Assembly: GCA_963693305.1 (NCBI GenBank)
Contig: OY855914.1
Location: forward strand, 10,126,403-10,190,402
DNA from: Meandrina meandrites
Taxonomy: Eukaryota > Cnidaria > Anthozoa > Scleractinia > Meandrinidae
Direction: 5' to 3'
Length of the DNA: 64,000 nt
Both the position numbers and the translations under genes were made by a program. Below, piece after piece: positions 44,801 to 59,800 of this stretch. The notes beneath the pieces were generated by a model that was given only the letters and a program-made list of their open reading frames with translations, searched no databases and was not told the DNA's origin. Numbering within the stretch: the first letter of the stretch is position 1; each line of letters begins with the position of its first letter.

Positions 44801-47800
44801 ACGTGGAGTATAACCTAGAATGCAAGTGAGTGAGTTAATTCTCGTGAATCAAGGGCACTATTCCTTCGACTAAACAGCAGAGGAAATTGGAACGTTAGAA
44901 CAATGTTTAAGACCGGAAAAGCTGGCCAAGGTTTTGGAGGCCAGAAGGGAAAAGAAGGCCGGATCGACTCAAAATAACATGGAGGAGAATGGTTGAAGAT
45001 GAAAGGAAAACAGCTGGGTGGCAGTCATGGGCAAATGTCAGATCCCTCGCACCAAACCGTGGTGGGTGGAACGAGAATGTCAAAGCCTTATGTGCCTTAT
45101 GGCATAAAGAGATAGAGATAGATAGATTCCTTCAACTTTACTCACAAGGGACCTGTCCAAAATGATTCCGGCCCAAGACCCATGACACATTAGATTCCAG
45201 AACTGTTCAGATCACTTGTTAATTCACTCGCGAAGTGATCATCTGTTGCAGTATTTTTTACAGAACGTTGCGTCAACCTAGCGCGAGCAAGTTGTGAACC
45301 GTTTGATTAGCTGTTGCTAATTAATTGTCATCAGTTAACTGGCGAAGGCCGAAGTTTTTTGTTCGAACTGTCTTGAAACGTGTTAAATTTCCGATACATG
45401 TCGTATATAAACTATTAAAGAGGCTGTCTAAAACCAACCTCTCGCAAATTCGCGAAAAAAAATCATTTTGCTTGAAACTCTGCCAACTAAAAGGCTAGAG
45501 CTAAAACAGATTTGGTTTGATTCAAAATGATTTTCTGGCCGCGTTAGGAGCCATAAAAGATTTTGCCCCGTCAGGGTCCGCCGCAACGTCTGAAAAATTA
45601 AAAATAGGCATTTTTCGAGCCCCTGTAAAATATTTTACTCGCGTCAAATACCGACAAATTTTGTATCGATTTGCTCAAAAACATTTTTAGTTTACCACGA
45701 ATGTAACAAGTTTCCCCTAGATTTATCTGGAAGTGCGAGATTAAATATATATTATGACCACGACAAATTGTTGTCGACCGAAAGCTAAAAATGGCCGTGA
45801 TTGCTAACTCTATCCTACGCAGCCGTAAATAGTAGTCCTTTATCGGCCAAAATTTGAAAAATCCCATGTACGTTTTGAGCGTTACAAAAATTATGACCGT
45901 TTGTATCAGCACATGTACAAGTGTTTAAGTATTTCATGAGCAAATCGATATAAAATTTCTTGGTAGACGATGTGAGTAAAAAATTTACAATGACTTGAAA
46001 AATGCCTGATTTTTTTTTTAATTTTTCAGACTTTGCTGCGGACACGGAAGAGGCAGAATATTTTATCGCTCCTAACGCGACCAAAATATCATTTCGAATC
46101 AAAGCAAGTGTGTTTTAGTTCCAGCCTTGGTAAAGTCTTTCAGTTGCCAGAGCTGGAAGCAAAATTATTTTTATGCGAATTTGCGAGTGGGTGGTTCTTG
46201 CTACAGTCAGCGTCATACACTTTTTTCGCTTAGTTAGCTATTTTTTTTTTACCGTTTAAGTGATGATTTTCTTTCCTTTCATTTTAAGGTATGATTACTT
46301 GAAGATTACTAACGAGAACGACGAGATATTTGGCGTGGTCTGTGGTAAGCAGCGTGGGGAGAATGTTTTGGTAACTGGCAACTACGCAAAACTAATATTC
46401 CATTCAGACTCTGAAGTACAGAAGAAAGGATTCATGATATCTTTCACTGCTGTTTCAAAGTCTGGTGAGTATAACTACAGTGATATTTTATAGTGGGCAC
46501 ACGTTCGATACAGTTTACAAAAGAGGGAAAAATCCTGGCGAATTGAAATAAAAATATATAAATTGGTAATGCCATGGGATGCGTCCAGCTATGGTAACAA
46601 TCTACTCAAAATGCAAGAGAACGTCTTTGATTTGCCGAGCTACAGTTAGCTGCGTAGCAAATGTCAAATTCTGTTCAGGGTGGGTACCAAGGGACCTCGT
46701 CGATTGGTAAATCGAAGTCAAGTTATTTTTTTTTTTTTGTTTCTGTATGGCAAAAAATTATAATGCATGTCTGAAGAAATGGGTCCAGAGAACCATATAG
46801 TCATTGCGTTTGGTAAATTAACAGTTGGTGGTCCAGGGGCCTATCGTTACCTAAAAGTAGCGGTTTATAGTAAGAGCAAGTCAACTGATCTACTTCAAAA
46901 CGAAGGGAGAGAAAAACTGTTTAAGTATTCAAGAAGATAGTGTGACCAGCTTGAAGCTTTTTGATTAAAGCGTTAGACATGAATTCTGTTATCTAAAATG
47001 GACCTTAACGGAGATTAAGTCGCCGCTCTTGACTGGTTTAATTATATTTAACAAATCGTACACAACGATGTCTTGTTGATAGTTCTCTTTCAAAAACCTG
47101 CTCACTAAAATGTGGGGTACCTCCAGGAGCAATCCCAGGTCCCCCCGTGTTTCTTAGTAATATAAACGAATTGCCTAATAAAAGTCATTTAAATAACTGA
47201 ACCAATTTTAGAAATTACTAAGCCTTTGTAACTTTATAAATTTCGAGTTCAGACACGGCATTCATGGACAACAGGGATAGGTATAATGTTTAGATTAATA
47301 ATTTTAGTAAGCAAGAACTAATTTATCTGATATATATTTTAAACCGAGTATAGATAAGTGTATAAATGTAAATCATAATATAAAAATACATTAATGTGCG
47401 TAGAATTTAATTGCATTTCAGACTGTGTGTTTCATATAACGATATTTTCCTTAGAAGTTTAAAGGGTAAAATAGAACGACGTTTCATGCCATCATTATCA
47501 AGTTAAATTAGATTACAGAGTTGAGGCTATATATAAAGAGAGTGGAATAAAAATATTTAAGGTGTGAAGATCTGTTTACATAGTCAAATTCTTATGTAAC
47601 CAGTTTAGCAAGGACAGAATCTGATTGGGTGTTAAATTTTGGTTTTATGTTCCTGGTGTACAGCATCTCGTAAATAAAACAATTCAGCTTTGAGTGGCTT
47701 TTCTGTAGAACAGTAAACTGGTCTTGTACATTTTAAACATGCAGCCTGTGGTCTTTTTTCAAGTACTGACCAATCGCAAAATATTTATGTTTAGCGATGC

Positions 47801-50800
47801 GATAAAAGAGATGTCGGGATATATCCAACATTATCTGCATCACACAGATTGCATGAAAATTCGTAGACATCGCAATGCTGGTTAATAAGGGTAAGTTTTG
47901 GCTTCAACCACATTAGTGCCGTCAACATTTTGTTTCTGCTGGTAAACAGTGCCTGTAGATCACTTCCAATTTTCTTGCTAAGATCGTTAAGTTTACTGAC
48001 GCCGTAAAGCGTCAGCCGATCTCTGATATTTAAAGGGTAAAACAATTCTGATGGGTTTGTCTTGCTGAAATTCACGCTGTGGTTTCACTTGATCTCGAGC
48101 AATCTCGTGTGCGGACAAAGTCGAGATCACGCGAGTTGCAGATGGCTGATTGATTATATATAGCTTCAACTCTGTAATCTAGTTTACTTCATAATGATGA
48201 CATGGAGGCATCGAAAAGTCGTTCTATTTTCTTGTCACTTATATTTATTCTTAAATGCTTCACAAAACATTTTGTTGTTTGAGAAATTGGAGTTGCAATA
48301 TTGGGGCTTTACATTGCCACTTTGCAGAGATACGAAAATGTGGCTCCGTGGTGAACAATACACTGAGAAGTCCAGGATACCCAGGCAACTACCCAAGCGA
48401 TATGGATTGTAATTATTCAGTTCCTATTCCACACCGCATGGCGATAAAAGTCACTTTTCATGAAATGTTGGTGGAGTCTCATCCTTCATGCATGTTAGTA
48501 AATACCTTCCTGTAACTATGTTATAAAACTGTGTAAGCTAACAGACCCCAAAGTACTGGTTTGTTTTCAAATTTGTATTCCCGTTGTTGCAGCCCGTTAT
48601 ACCCGTACTAGCACGGGTAGGCTAAGTACCAAAGAAGCTAAACTTGTAGTAGTACGCCATGGGTACCCAGTCAGTGTTTTGTAGTTTCACGTGACTCGCA
48701 TCGTGCTCACAGTGTTGCAGAGTTGTAAACGATGTCGCGAGACCGAAAGCCGTGTCACTTTGCTAACCGAAAGCAATGTTTTGGTCCACTATTATTGACC
48801 TCCACTTCGGTGAATAATTGTTAAATATTATATTGACGCAAGTGTTTTAGTTGGACATAGACCACTCGTAAAATCCATACGAGACTACATCCAGGACTGT
48901 AGTGACGAGTTTTTCATATCGTCTCTGGTGAAGGTATCTATCGATGACATAATTTCTCGCATTGCACGGTTGTTACATTGAGCTTTTACCCAATTCACGA
49001 TTTCTGTCTATATGAAAAGAAGGAAATTACAGGGTAGCTTAAAGATATAAATTTTCTCTCGTGAAGGAGAAAATAAAGTTTTCATTTTTTGTTATTTTAC
49101 TCATTGGCTGTGCTCATTGGTAAAATGTTGTTTTTCGCACTCGAAAATAAAATCAGTATCTTCGCGTGAGATAATATTTTACTTTGTGCTTCTCCCTTTT
49201 ATCAAATACTAAGGATAAAACAATGACTTGAATGAGACTACACTTTAATTTCACCGACTTTAATATGATCGACTTTCCGTCCAGTTCCATTCTAGAATAT
49301 ATATATTTTTTTCTTTAAAGGTATGACTACTTGAAGATTACCAATGACAAAAACAAGACATTTGGTATGTTCTGTGGTTTGCGGCGTGGGACGTTCATTA
49401 TTGTGACTGGCAACTCTGCAAGGTTTACCTTTCATTCAGACTATGGCATCTCGGGAAGAGGATATTTGGTATCTTTTTCTATTGTCCCAAATCCTGGTGA
49501 GTATTAATCAAAATTTTCACGAGGTAAATAGCCGCAGTTAAGGTGGTTAGCATTCAATACGTGCGAGTGGCGTCAACAGGTTTTCGCGGACACAAGTTTC
49601 AGGTGAAATTATACCCTTGTATACATCATGGAAAGTGCTGTTCCGGTTTTGCGATCAAGCGTCCATGGAATGTTGATTTGATTTTAAGTTGTTTTTAAGA
49701 TAGCTCGTGGTAACTGACAGTTATAGACTTACGGTTAAGGGCAGTTCAAACCTGCTCATTTACTACACAAGACCAAAGCAAAGAAAGTTTTTTTTAACAA
49801 AATCTAAGCATTCATGCTGTTAAGAATTTCCAATGTTTATATAACTCATAAAAGAAAATTTTCTTTTTTTATTATTTAAAGGTTATTGAATTGTCCTTTT
49901 ACGTTTAAAAGAACCCTCTATAAGGAGATATTTCTCAAGAGGGAAATAAATATATGATATCATTATAACTGAGCTTCGCAATGAAATTTAATGTTGCAGA
50001 CATAATAGAATGTGGCTCTCTGGTAAACAATACACTGACAAGTCCCGGATATCCAAATAACTACCCACCCAATATGGATTGTAATTATTCAGTTCCCATT
50101 CCACATGGCATGGCGATAAAAATTAACTTTAAAGAATTTGACGTGCAGTATGGTTCAGAATGCAGGTAAGCAAAGATATGGCTACTGGGCGATCTTTGCT
50201 ATCTATGACGTTGTCTACTATCCTCGTAAGTATAGTTTAGAGAAAATTAACGTGTAATTTCGCTAGTTTCAAGTGCAACCGGTCCCAAATGGATCTGATC
50301 CGAAACTGGACTACTTCAGATTTTCTCAGTCATACTACTGGGAGCAGCAAGCCATTCGGTTTGATCTATTTCAAACGTCTGCACCGTAGCAAATAGAAGA
50401 ATACAGGTAATAATTAAAAAAAATATTTATATAAAGTATTGAAAACCCCATTCCAACCTGTTTTGCTTCTTAAGGTATGATTATATGAACATTACTAATG
50501 ATAACGGAAAGCCCTTTGGTTTGATCTGTGGTGACCGACGTGGGATGGTTGTCAATGTAACTGGAAACTACGTACTACTTAAATTCCACTCAGATGCTGA
50601 GGTACAGAGGAAGGGATTCCTATTATTTTTCACTGCTGTGCCACTACCTAGTAAGTGGAAAATATCCAACTGTCGTCTATCGAATCAATCCTGGTTGTGA
50701 TATTTGATTTTTATTATATCCACTTAAAAGGCCATGCAGTCAGAAAGGTGCAAAAAGCTGATCACTCGTAAGGCAGTGCAATGAATCAAAATACTAGGAG

Positions 50801-53800
50801 TTCTCAATGAGAAGTGAAGTGCTGCCTTCAGGAATTTAATTGTACAGAAAAATAACTGCATTCCAAACGAATACAGTCATTTCTGGTGGAAAACTTAACA
50901 AACGTTGCAGATTAAAAAGTATTCCGGTAATCAAAGTCATAAAACAATCTTGAAAATCAAAATTTCCACTCATCTCATTTCTAGCTTGTATCAAATTTTA
51001 AACTGGTTATGCAAATGTTTCAAGGTTTTGAAAAGATGCGGATTAAAAATGCAAAATTGAAATAAAAGGTTGGACAATTTTTTTATAAAAAAAGCATTGT
51101 AAATTTGTTTTTCGAAGCAAACGACTTTTGAATTGAATGCGTCATTGTTGCGAGCGGGAACACACGCATGTTTGATATTTTCCCAGGTGCTGACAAAAAG
51201 CAATAAAACACCACAACAAAGCCAAACGAAATTTCCAAGTTATTGAATTTAGTCTCAAGAAATGAGTACCGTGCTAAATGAAAGACCACGTGGTTGCGAG
51301 TGACGTAATGCATATATTATGACAATCAGCTGCACGATTTTTATAAAGAAAATCAATATTTGAAGATATTTATCATACTGGAGTAGTTTTTAGATTTGAA
51401 AATGTATTTATACAAGCCGCATTGTTTAAACCTCGCTTAATGCTCGTTGCTCTGAGAGCCGAAGGCTTCCAAAAAAACTTCTTATGCCTCAACGATCTTT
51501 AGGTCGGACCTCGTTGTCCTCTTTTTTATGCAGTTGAATGATCTCTAGGATTATTCCTTTCAATTTTGAATTCAAAAAGTGTGTTTCTTGTTTGCAAGAG
51601 GAGGAGTGAAATGTCGTTATGAATTCAGTGTTCAAGACGCCATTATACTTTTCTTCAAGGTTTTATAGAAGCAAGCTGCTACATTTGTTTCTTGTTAAAA
51701 GGGTTGCTATTTGCCTGTTTATTGAATATCCAGCATTTTGATCCGAACCATCGAATGCTTTCAAAAATATGTGTGATGCCTACGCTACTGCAACAACAGT
51801 AACGCAGGAAATACAGAATTCTTCAATCCGGAGGCAACTTAAAATAAGTACCCATCTCCCTGGCTGACAAAAAGGCAACTGTTTGCTATTTGCTTTGTTA
51901 GGTAAAAAAGCGTCAAAAGACGTATAACATACATCATTGATCACGGCATAATTATTCCCAGTTGAAATTCCATGGCCTCAAACTGAGAAACGTTACATTG
52001 GTTTCATGTTTCACATGAATGGAGCTGTGATTTGCGTCACAACTTCTGAAAAGGTTTAGAAAAGTGGCGTTTAAAGTTTTCAGGGAAACATACTACCCAA
52101 GGTTTTAAAAATTGTTCTTGTCTTTGAGCTTTACATCTAGACTTGCCGTTAAATTGCAGAAATAAAAAGATGTGGATCCATTGTAAATAATACCTTAATA
52201 AGTCCAGGATATCCAAACAACTACCCAAGCAATATGGATTGTAATTACTCGCTCCCCATTCCACACGGCATGGCGATAAAAATCACATTTCATGAGTTTC
52301 ATATGGAATATGGTTCAACATGCAGGTAGGTAAATAAATATAAAACCATAAAGCATTGTCGCTAAATAGTAAAAAAAGGATCCTATAACCAGTCTTCCTT
52401 ATTCAAATAATTAAAACATCCCTTTTTCTTTCTCTCCTCATCCCCTTCTCGTATGTTATGCACCCGTTTTGTTGTTTCCTTTACATCTTGTAGCATAATC
52501 ACAATTTTTCACTTGAAACTTAATTGTATTTTTCAGGTTTGACTTCTTAAACATTATTAATGATAAGGGCAAGTGGTTTGGTAAATACTGTGGTGGGCCG
52601 TATAGGAAGGACTTCATTGTAGATGTGAATGGAAATTACGTATGGTTACAGTTCCACTCAGACGCTGATTTACAGAAAAGAGGGTTCTTGTTGTATTTTA
52701 GTACATTCCCACTCCCTAGTAGGTGCAAACAATCGCTGAATTGGTTTTCACTGTCACGCCGCAAAAAAAGTAAATTCAAAACTATTGAGTCAAAAAAATC
52801 AAGAATATTACAGATTGTAGAAATTTACTTGATATTCTGCCTGTCCAAGTCTCGGGTTTGTACGGTATTCCGTATTCGAGTTATCTGTCATAATGTTCCA
52901 CATAAATTTTCAGAGCACAGTATGGGAACGCAATGTTGGTGCCCATGCAGAAGGGCACCAACATGGCGGCCGGAAATCAATGAAAACATTTGGAATTCAC
53001 TATAAAAAGCTATAAAAAGCGGTCAGTTCACCCTCATGAACAATAAAAATTTACATAAGCACCTGTCGCAAAACCTCAACTGTTCAGATTAATGAAAATC
53101 ACAGGATGAGGCATTTTTTAAGCATACGTGCAGCCTTCCGGTGGCCGTCTTGATGTCGTGTGGCGTGAAACTCCGAAATTCAAATTGCTCTATCTCTATC
53201 CGAGCTAAAAACCTTTTACAAGATATATATTAAAACGTCTACCAGCCAATGCAGGATAAAAACTCAAGGGTCTTGCGATTCTGGATTTTAGAACTTTGAT
53301 GGCGTCACGTGAAAACCAAGATTTTAAGTTTTATTTCGTTTCATGTTTGGTGGTTCCTGTGATTCAGCATGATCAACCGTTTGGGTTGCCGTTTTTGTTA
53401 TCTAGGTGGATTGAAGTTGCATTGTGGATATCAATAAAGTATTTCCTTTTATTGTTCGATTGACAAGCTATCTGAAGAATCTTTGAATTTGCCTTGTGTC
53501 TAACTGAATAAGGCAGTCTGTTGTTTATTCATTGATTGTTTGACTCAGCTAGACAAAAAGTAACAAATAGGTGGCGAGACGATATAAATGTTATTTTCGA
53601 GTGACGGAAACAATATATTGATATCTAAAATTGACATCTTTGAGCCGACGTGTAATGTTCTTATTATTATTGCGACAAAAACTGCAGAAGTTAATCGAAA
53701 GTACAAATCTTTAATATGCTTGGCGGCTGAAAGTTCTTATATATCTCCTGTTTGGTCTACTTTGCAAGAAACGGGAAATGAAGTCATCAATATTTTCATT

Positions 53801-56800
53801 CTCTGTTTTCCAATTGCCCATAATACACTTTGCTTGCCCCCCAAATTTTCCATAAACTATTTTTTTTTTTCAAATTCTCTTGGGAGGACTGCACATTCCC
53901 AAAACCAAAAGTTTGCGAAATTTGGGGGCAAACAAAGTCCATTATGGGCAATTGGAAAATAGAAAATTAGTGATTTCATGGAAAGTATGCCGCCACGGTA
54001 CCAGATGTAGTTTCGTAATAATATTTTCAGTTGTCTAGTCTCAGCAAAAACACATTTAATTGCTTTCGTAAATAATTAAATATTCACTTTTTTCTCTGAT
54101 AGAATGCGGCTCAGTGATAAACAATACACTGACAAGCCCTGGATATCCTAACACGTATCCAAACAATATGGACTGTAATTACTACGTGCGCATTCAGCCA
54201 GGCATGGCAGTCAATTTCAAGTTTGAAGATTTTTACGTTGACTATGATTCATCAGAACCAAATTACTGCCTGTAAGGAAAGTCATAACTAAATGCTTATT
54301 TCCTTCTAAACGAGCACGGTGACCCCCATTTTTAATGCATTAATTTAAATGACGTACGGTTGCTAAAATATATCACGATTTAAAGAAAAGTTTAACACTC
54401 TACTTTGTGATATTTTTATTTGAACGGTTGAAAAAGCACGTATTTAATTAGTGCTGCTTACGCAGCAAAATCTTTAAATTCTTTCATAATCTTAATTCCA
54501 GTCCAATTAAAATGGTTTGTTGTGTAAGATTAAAGTATATTTAGTTGAACTGCTCCGATATTTTAATGCAAGAAATGATTTTTTCTAGAGAAGATAGTTC
54601 CCTAGTCGGATTACTATTGTTCGTAATATAAGCCTCGTGGGTCATATATTTACTATAATAGCCATCCAGGTTGCACAAAAACGAGCACGGTGACCTCCAT
54701 TTTTTATTGCATTTTTGAAATGCTTATGACATAGTCATGAATTGGACCAAGTCTCAGAAAATTTTAAATACTCCTTATTTTTCAGTGGAATCACCTCCCT
54801 CGAGCGTAAAGCGAAAAAGGTCACAGTTGAAAAAATGGCCTTTAAAAATTCGGTGGCATGCCCTCAGAGGTCCCTCGGATTAGCTTTAAAAAAATCTCAT
54901 TGTAATGCATGAATTATATTGTAGGGTATATTTCTTTCCGTATTCTCAATGTCTAAATGTCACATAAAGTGGGGACAAACTCAAGTAAATTTTAATATTT
55001 ATAGAAAAGGAGATTTCAGGAAACTGCAGAATTCTCAATAAGCTATATTTTTTACTTCACAGATACGATTATTTGAAGATTACCAATGATAAAGACAATG
55101 AATTTGGCGAGTTCTGCGGTTCGAAATCTGGGACAGAAGTATTCGTGACTGGCCACTACGCTCTGCTAACATTCCACTCCGACTTCACTATTCAAGAAAA
55201 AGGATTCATGATATCTTTCACTTTTGTCGGTAGGTAAAATAACAAGATATGGCTGTGAGAGCAGCACGGAAAATTAAATGACAAGCAGACAGGCCGAGGA
55301 AAAGACGAACACACTGACAGGCAGAATGGCAAAAGGGCAGGCAGATACTGCTTTTTGGATTAAGAATTCATTTCGAAATGAGAACTCATTTACAAGACAT
55401 TTACAACACATTTACAAGCTAAGGGCCTATTTATCTGTTTGGTTGTTAGATTGTGGACCTCGATGTTCTTTTGAATGGCATGTCTTTTTTGGCTACAGGC
55501 TTGCCTGTCGAAATGTTGTCTCAATCTTGGACGTTATTAAATGCTTCCCAAGGATTGTAGCAACTTTGTAAGTGTGCTTTATGGGGCCTATAAGTTATAT
55601 GCCAGTGGAAGGTCCTCAAAGGCGAAACGTTTTCTGATGTTTCCTGAACATTAAAGGGTAAGAAGTTGCCTTTACGGACCGTCCAAAGTAATAAGCTTTT
55701 TTCGTTCGTTCGTTCGTTCGTTCGTTCGTTCGTTCGTTCGTTCGTTCGTTCGTTCGTTCGTTCGTTCGTTCGTTCGTTCGTTCGTTCGTTCGTTCGTTAC
55801 TCCAACGAGAAGTTTTAACTGAGTGTGTGCTTATGTGCGTTGGCACTCCACGGATTGGATCTAATGTCAAATGGGAAGAAGCCGTAAGACATTTTTTTTT
55901 TATAAATGGCACAACAACTTTCTAGTGAACCAAGAGATTATCGCTATCGCGAAAAATCTCAAAATTAAAAGAGGGACTTCACTTATACGTTCTCTTTATT
56001 AATTTTTATCTACGTGATATGGGATTTTGTAATATTATGTTTCCTTGCAGAGAAGTGTCTTCAAGTGACTTGTTAATTTTACCAGTAGGAGTGTTTTCAA
56101 ATCTCACTGATCTACGAGAATTGTAAGTAAAACCAATTGCGAATTTACTGGCTTTCATGGTAAAAAACAGAAACGAGACAAGAAAAACCAGCTAACCTTT
56201 TAAATACCGATCAGTTATAATTGGCGAGTGGTTTACTCGGCCCCTGAGCTTCCTCGCGGCTTTCCCTCAAGCGCATCATGGTTTCTAGCCTGTCTGTCTC
56301 CCTGGCCAGGGACCACCTCGTCTCCAAGGTGATGTGTAGTTTTTCGAGTGTTGGTTTCTGTAATCACTGATGTTTTACAGAAGCGGGTGATTAACCCGGT
56401 GCACAATCCTCAAGACCTAAATGAGGCTGGTGTTCTATTGGTGTTTCCCTTCACCTATATAACTACAGAAAAACAAAACTGAGGTTGTACAAAACACTGG
56501 TGCTGCCAGTGTTACTATACGGATCTAAGACATGGAAGATGAACAAGGGAAACGACAAAGCAGTGGATGTGTTCCATAATAGGTGGCGACAAAGAATCCG
56601 ACGGCAAAACCACGTCAGTACCAAAGAGCTACTAGAAAGAGCAGGCATGAAGACACTGAGTGAGAAAGTGAAGTCTCGTAGATGGAAAATTATTAGTCAC
56701 GTTCTTAGGTAAGATCGAAATGATATTTGCAGTGAGGGAAAAAGAAAAGGGAAAAACCAAAAAAGCACTTGGTGACGCACAGTTGAAAAAAGAAAGGCAA

Positions 56801-59800
56801 GAGGTGGGTTCGAACTCGTGGGGGAAAGTGCGGTCCGCGGAAATGTGGAAAAGCCCTATGAAGGCCTTATGTGACACGAGGCGCGAGGAGGATGGGCGAA
56901 GGTGAAGATAAGACTACAGTTTTGTACACACCTAGAAGGTCCACCTGGAATGGAATCAGAGTTTTCCTCAGTTCTCTTACGGGTTTTACGGCTCCCCTGC
57001 CCAAACAGTATAGCCTACAACTCCTCTCAAAGGCGAAAGCTAAGATGTAGTCTTGCTATCGTACCGTGCCCCATGTCCTCTTAGGAACACCCATATTAGA
57101 GTGGCGAGGAGGTGCGACTACCATGCCAATTTCAACCTTTACCAGAGACGCACTAAGACAAACCTGAGAGCGACGGCTCTTACGCATGGCTCAGATATAA
57201 TTAGCAATCGAAAAAATGATTATACGATGAATATGCTTTGGTTATTTTAGAAAGTTATTTTTATATCCAGGGTACTTAATTCATGCAACTTGTCGACTTT
57301 CTCAGTTGGAGTGTTTTCAAATCTTAGAGCCCTGCGAAAGTTGTAAGTATAAACTAATCGCCATTTTTCGTTATTTTCTGGAAGTTAGAGTTCGGAAACG
57401 AGGAAAAGAATGAAATAAAGAATCGTAATTTTACATATGTTTGTGCAAAGGAAAAGAAATTCGTATTTTTTTATTTTTCAATTCATTTGAATTCCGCGTT
57501 CAACTTCCTCCGCTTCTGTTGAGGTCGGCATTTAAAAATTATTTTACTTGTCAAACCTCAGCTAACTGTTTACGTTAGGAATGTTGCTGTTTTCATCATC
57601 TGAAAGACCAAATTAATATTTTAGTATAGTAGAAATTTCTGCTAGTTTTCATTCCCAATCAGTTCAACACTCCAAAATTCTAAGTGTAAACAACGAATTT
57701 ACGAAATAGCCTTGTCATCTAATACATGAAATGCTGTTTTTGTTGGTTGTCTTTCTAACTATTTTTAAAGGGATTTGAGCTCAAACAATCTTCAGAACAT
57801 TACCGCAGTTTTATTCTCCCCTCTTAAAAGTTTAACATCTCTGTAAGTCGAGGATTTTAACGACGTATACATTGTCTAAAACAAATACATACACATTATT
57901 CGATGGTTTAGTATATAATACGCGTGGATATTTTGCGAGTTGCGTAGTATTTTTCCGAGCCCCGAAGGGGTGAGGAAAAATACTAGCAATGAGCGAAATG
58001 TCTGCTCTTATTATATGCAGGGTGTATTTGTTCCGCTCTTACAAGTTTAAGTGGGAGGCGAGGTGGCCTCCGAACCTTGAGAGCGCTGTACGCAAGTGCT
58101 ACTGGGCCCAAAACTCCTTACATTTGAAATTGGGTAACACATCTTCAAAGCCTTTCTTTAAGCACTTGCGTATAGCGCTCTCAAATTTTGCTGTTCAAGT
58201 GGCCCAAAAAGATTTTTTTATATTTATTTCAAGAAGCAACGTTGCTCTTTCTTTGGGTTATATTTTTATAACACTATATGACAAACCAAAGTGCGGTTTT
58301 TAACTGTCAATTTTTACCCTTTTATTGACGGGAATACAGTGACACGAAATAGCGATTTTTGAGCTCGGTACCACTTGCATTTCGCGATGTCATATTTTCT
58401 GCCCACAAATTCTGTTGTATATATTTGTAGAGGAAATGCTGATCTTTCCTTCACATATATTTTGATAGCATCATCTCACGTACCAAGTTGAGTTAGTTTC
58501 GCTCTTAATTTTGTCGGTTTTTGCCGTGATGAAATACTCAAAATAATTAAAAAATAATAATAATAAAAAAATACATAAATTAAAATTGTTCATTTAACCA
58601 TTTGAATTGTGAAACAATGTGTCTTCTTTTCAACGATATATTAAATGTTAGGATCTTTGGTAACTTTATAAGTAATGTATGCACCCCTTGTGAGAGCTTT
58701 CAACTGTCATCGACGCCGTTCGGATAAAAGTAAAATCTGATTGAACTCAGAGTATTTTCTTAAAAATAGTTCCACTAGACCAACATTCTGGCCAAGCGTG
58801 ATAATTTTCGATTTTTTTGTTTTTCTGAATTTTTATAATACTTCCATAGTTAAAAGTATTAGTAATAACAAAACAGGAAGAAAAACAAAGTGTCATGTTA
58901 CAAACGAATAAAAGTATCTGCTACGATTGTAAAGAAAAACGCTATAAGTATTACGTCTGGTGTTGCAACGTCTTATTGAAAGTGAATTGAGGCAAACAAA
59001 CAAAAATAAAATAAAATACTTTTAATTAGTCAGCTCCTTTGCATTCTGCACTATCCTTCGAGACTCTGAGTTATGGACCATTGGGCTTGAATGGGAGGAG
59101 GGGGGGGGGGGGGGGGGAATGGAAATACCCCATTCTACATGAAAGAAACCGGAATTAGATCCCATCTTAATGGTCCACTGGGCATGAACGCGGACCAGAC
59201 GTTTCGTTCAATAATTCAAAAGTCAATATGTCACCTTGAAGAAAAACTATTTCGTTAGATGCGTTTTTGTACTTACTTTTTTTATCTCTTATTTGCAGAG
59301 ATTTGAGTTCAAACAACATTCAAAACATTTCTGCAGACTTGTTTTCACAGCTTAATAGTTTAACATATCTGTAAGTTTGGTTATTTTTATAGAACTGAAG
59401 CCCTTTTTTATCTGGCCATTCTCGTCCTTTGCAAAACCTTTCAGCGTAACTACCGGTATATTTGTGAACCTTTCACTTTGGCAATTTCCCCGCCCCCTTC
59501 TTATTTTACTTGATTAAAGAAGTTTTCGCTTATCCTTTTGCAGCAATCTGTCTTCAAACAATATTCGAAACCCTACTGCGGGTGTTTTTTCCACTCTTAC
59601 AAATTTAACAGGACTGTACGTTGATACGACCTTTTATATAATTTCTCGTTAAAAAGATGAATTAAGGTACGACACGTTTTGTTTAATAACCCATGTTTCA
59701 GCCAAACAACATTTTAAAGGCCATTCTGTGCCACAAGTTGAAAATTCGAGGGAGCAAAGAAAAAAATCTTTTTGATTTGACTGGGATTTTAATCCTTCGC

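Noticed and set aside
55616..55912. 98-codon minus ORF with NERT repeats
   Set aside because: Microsatellite translation again.
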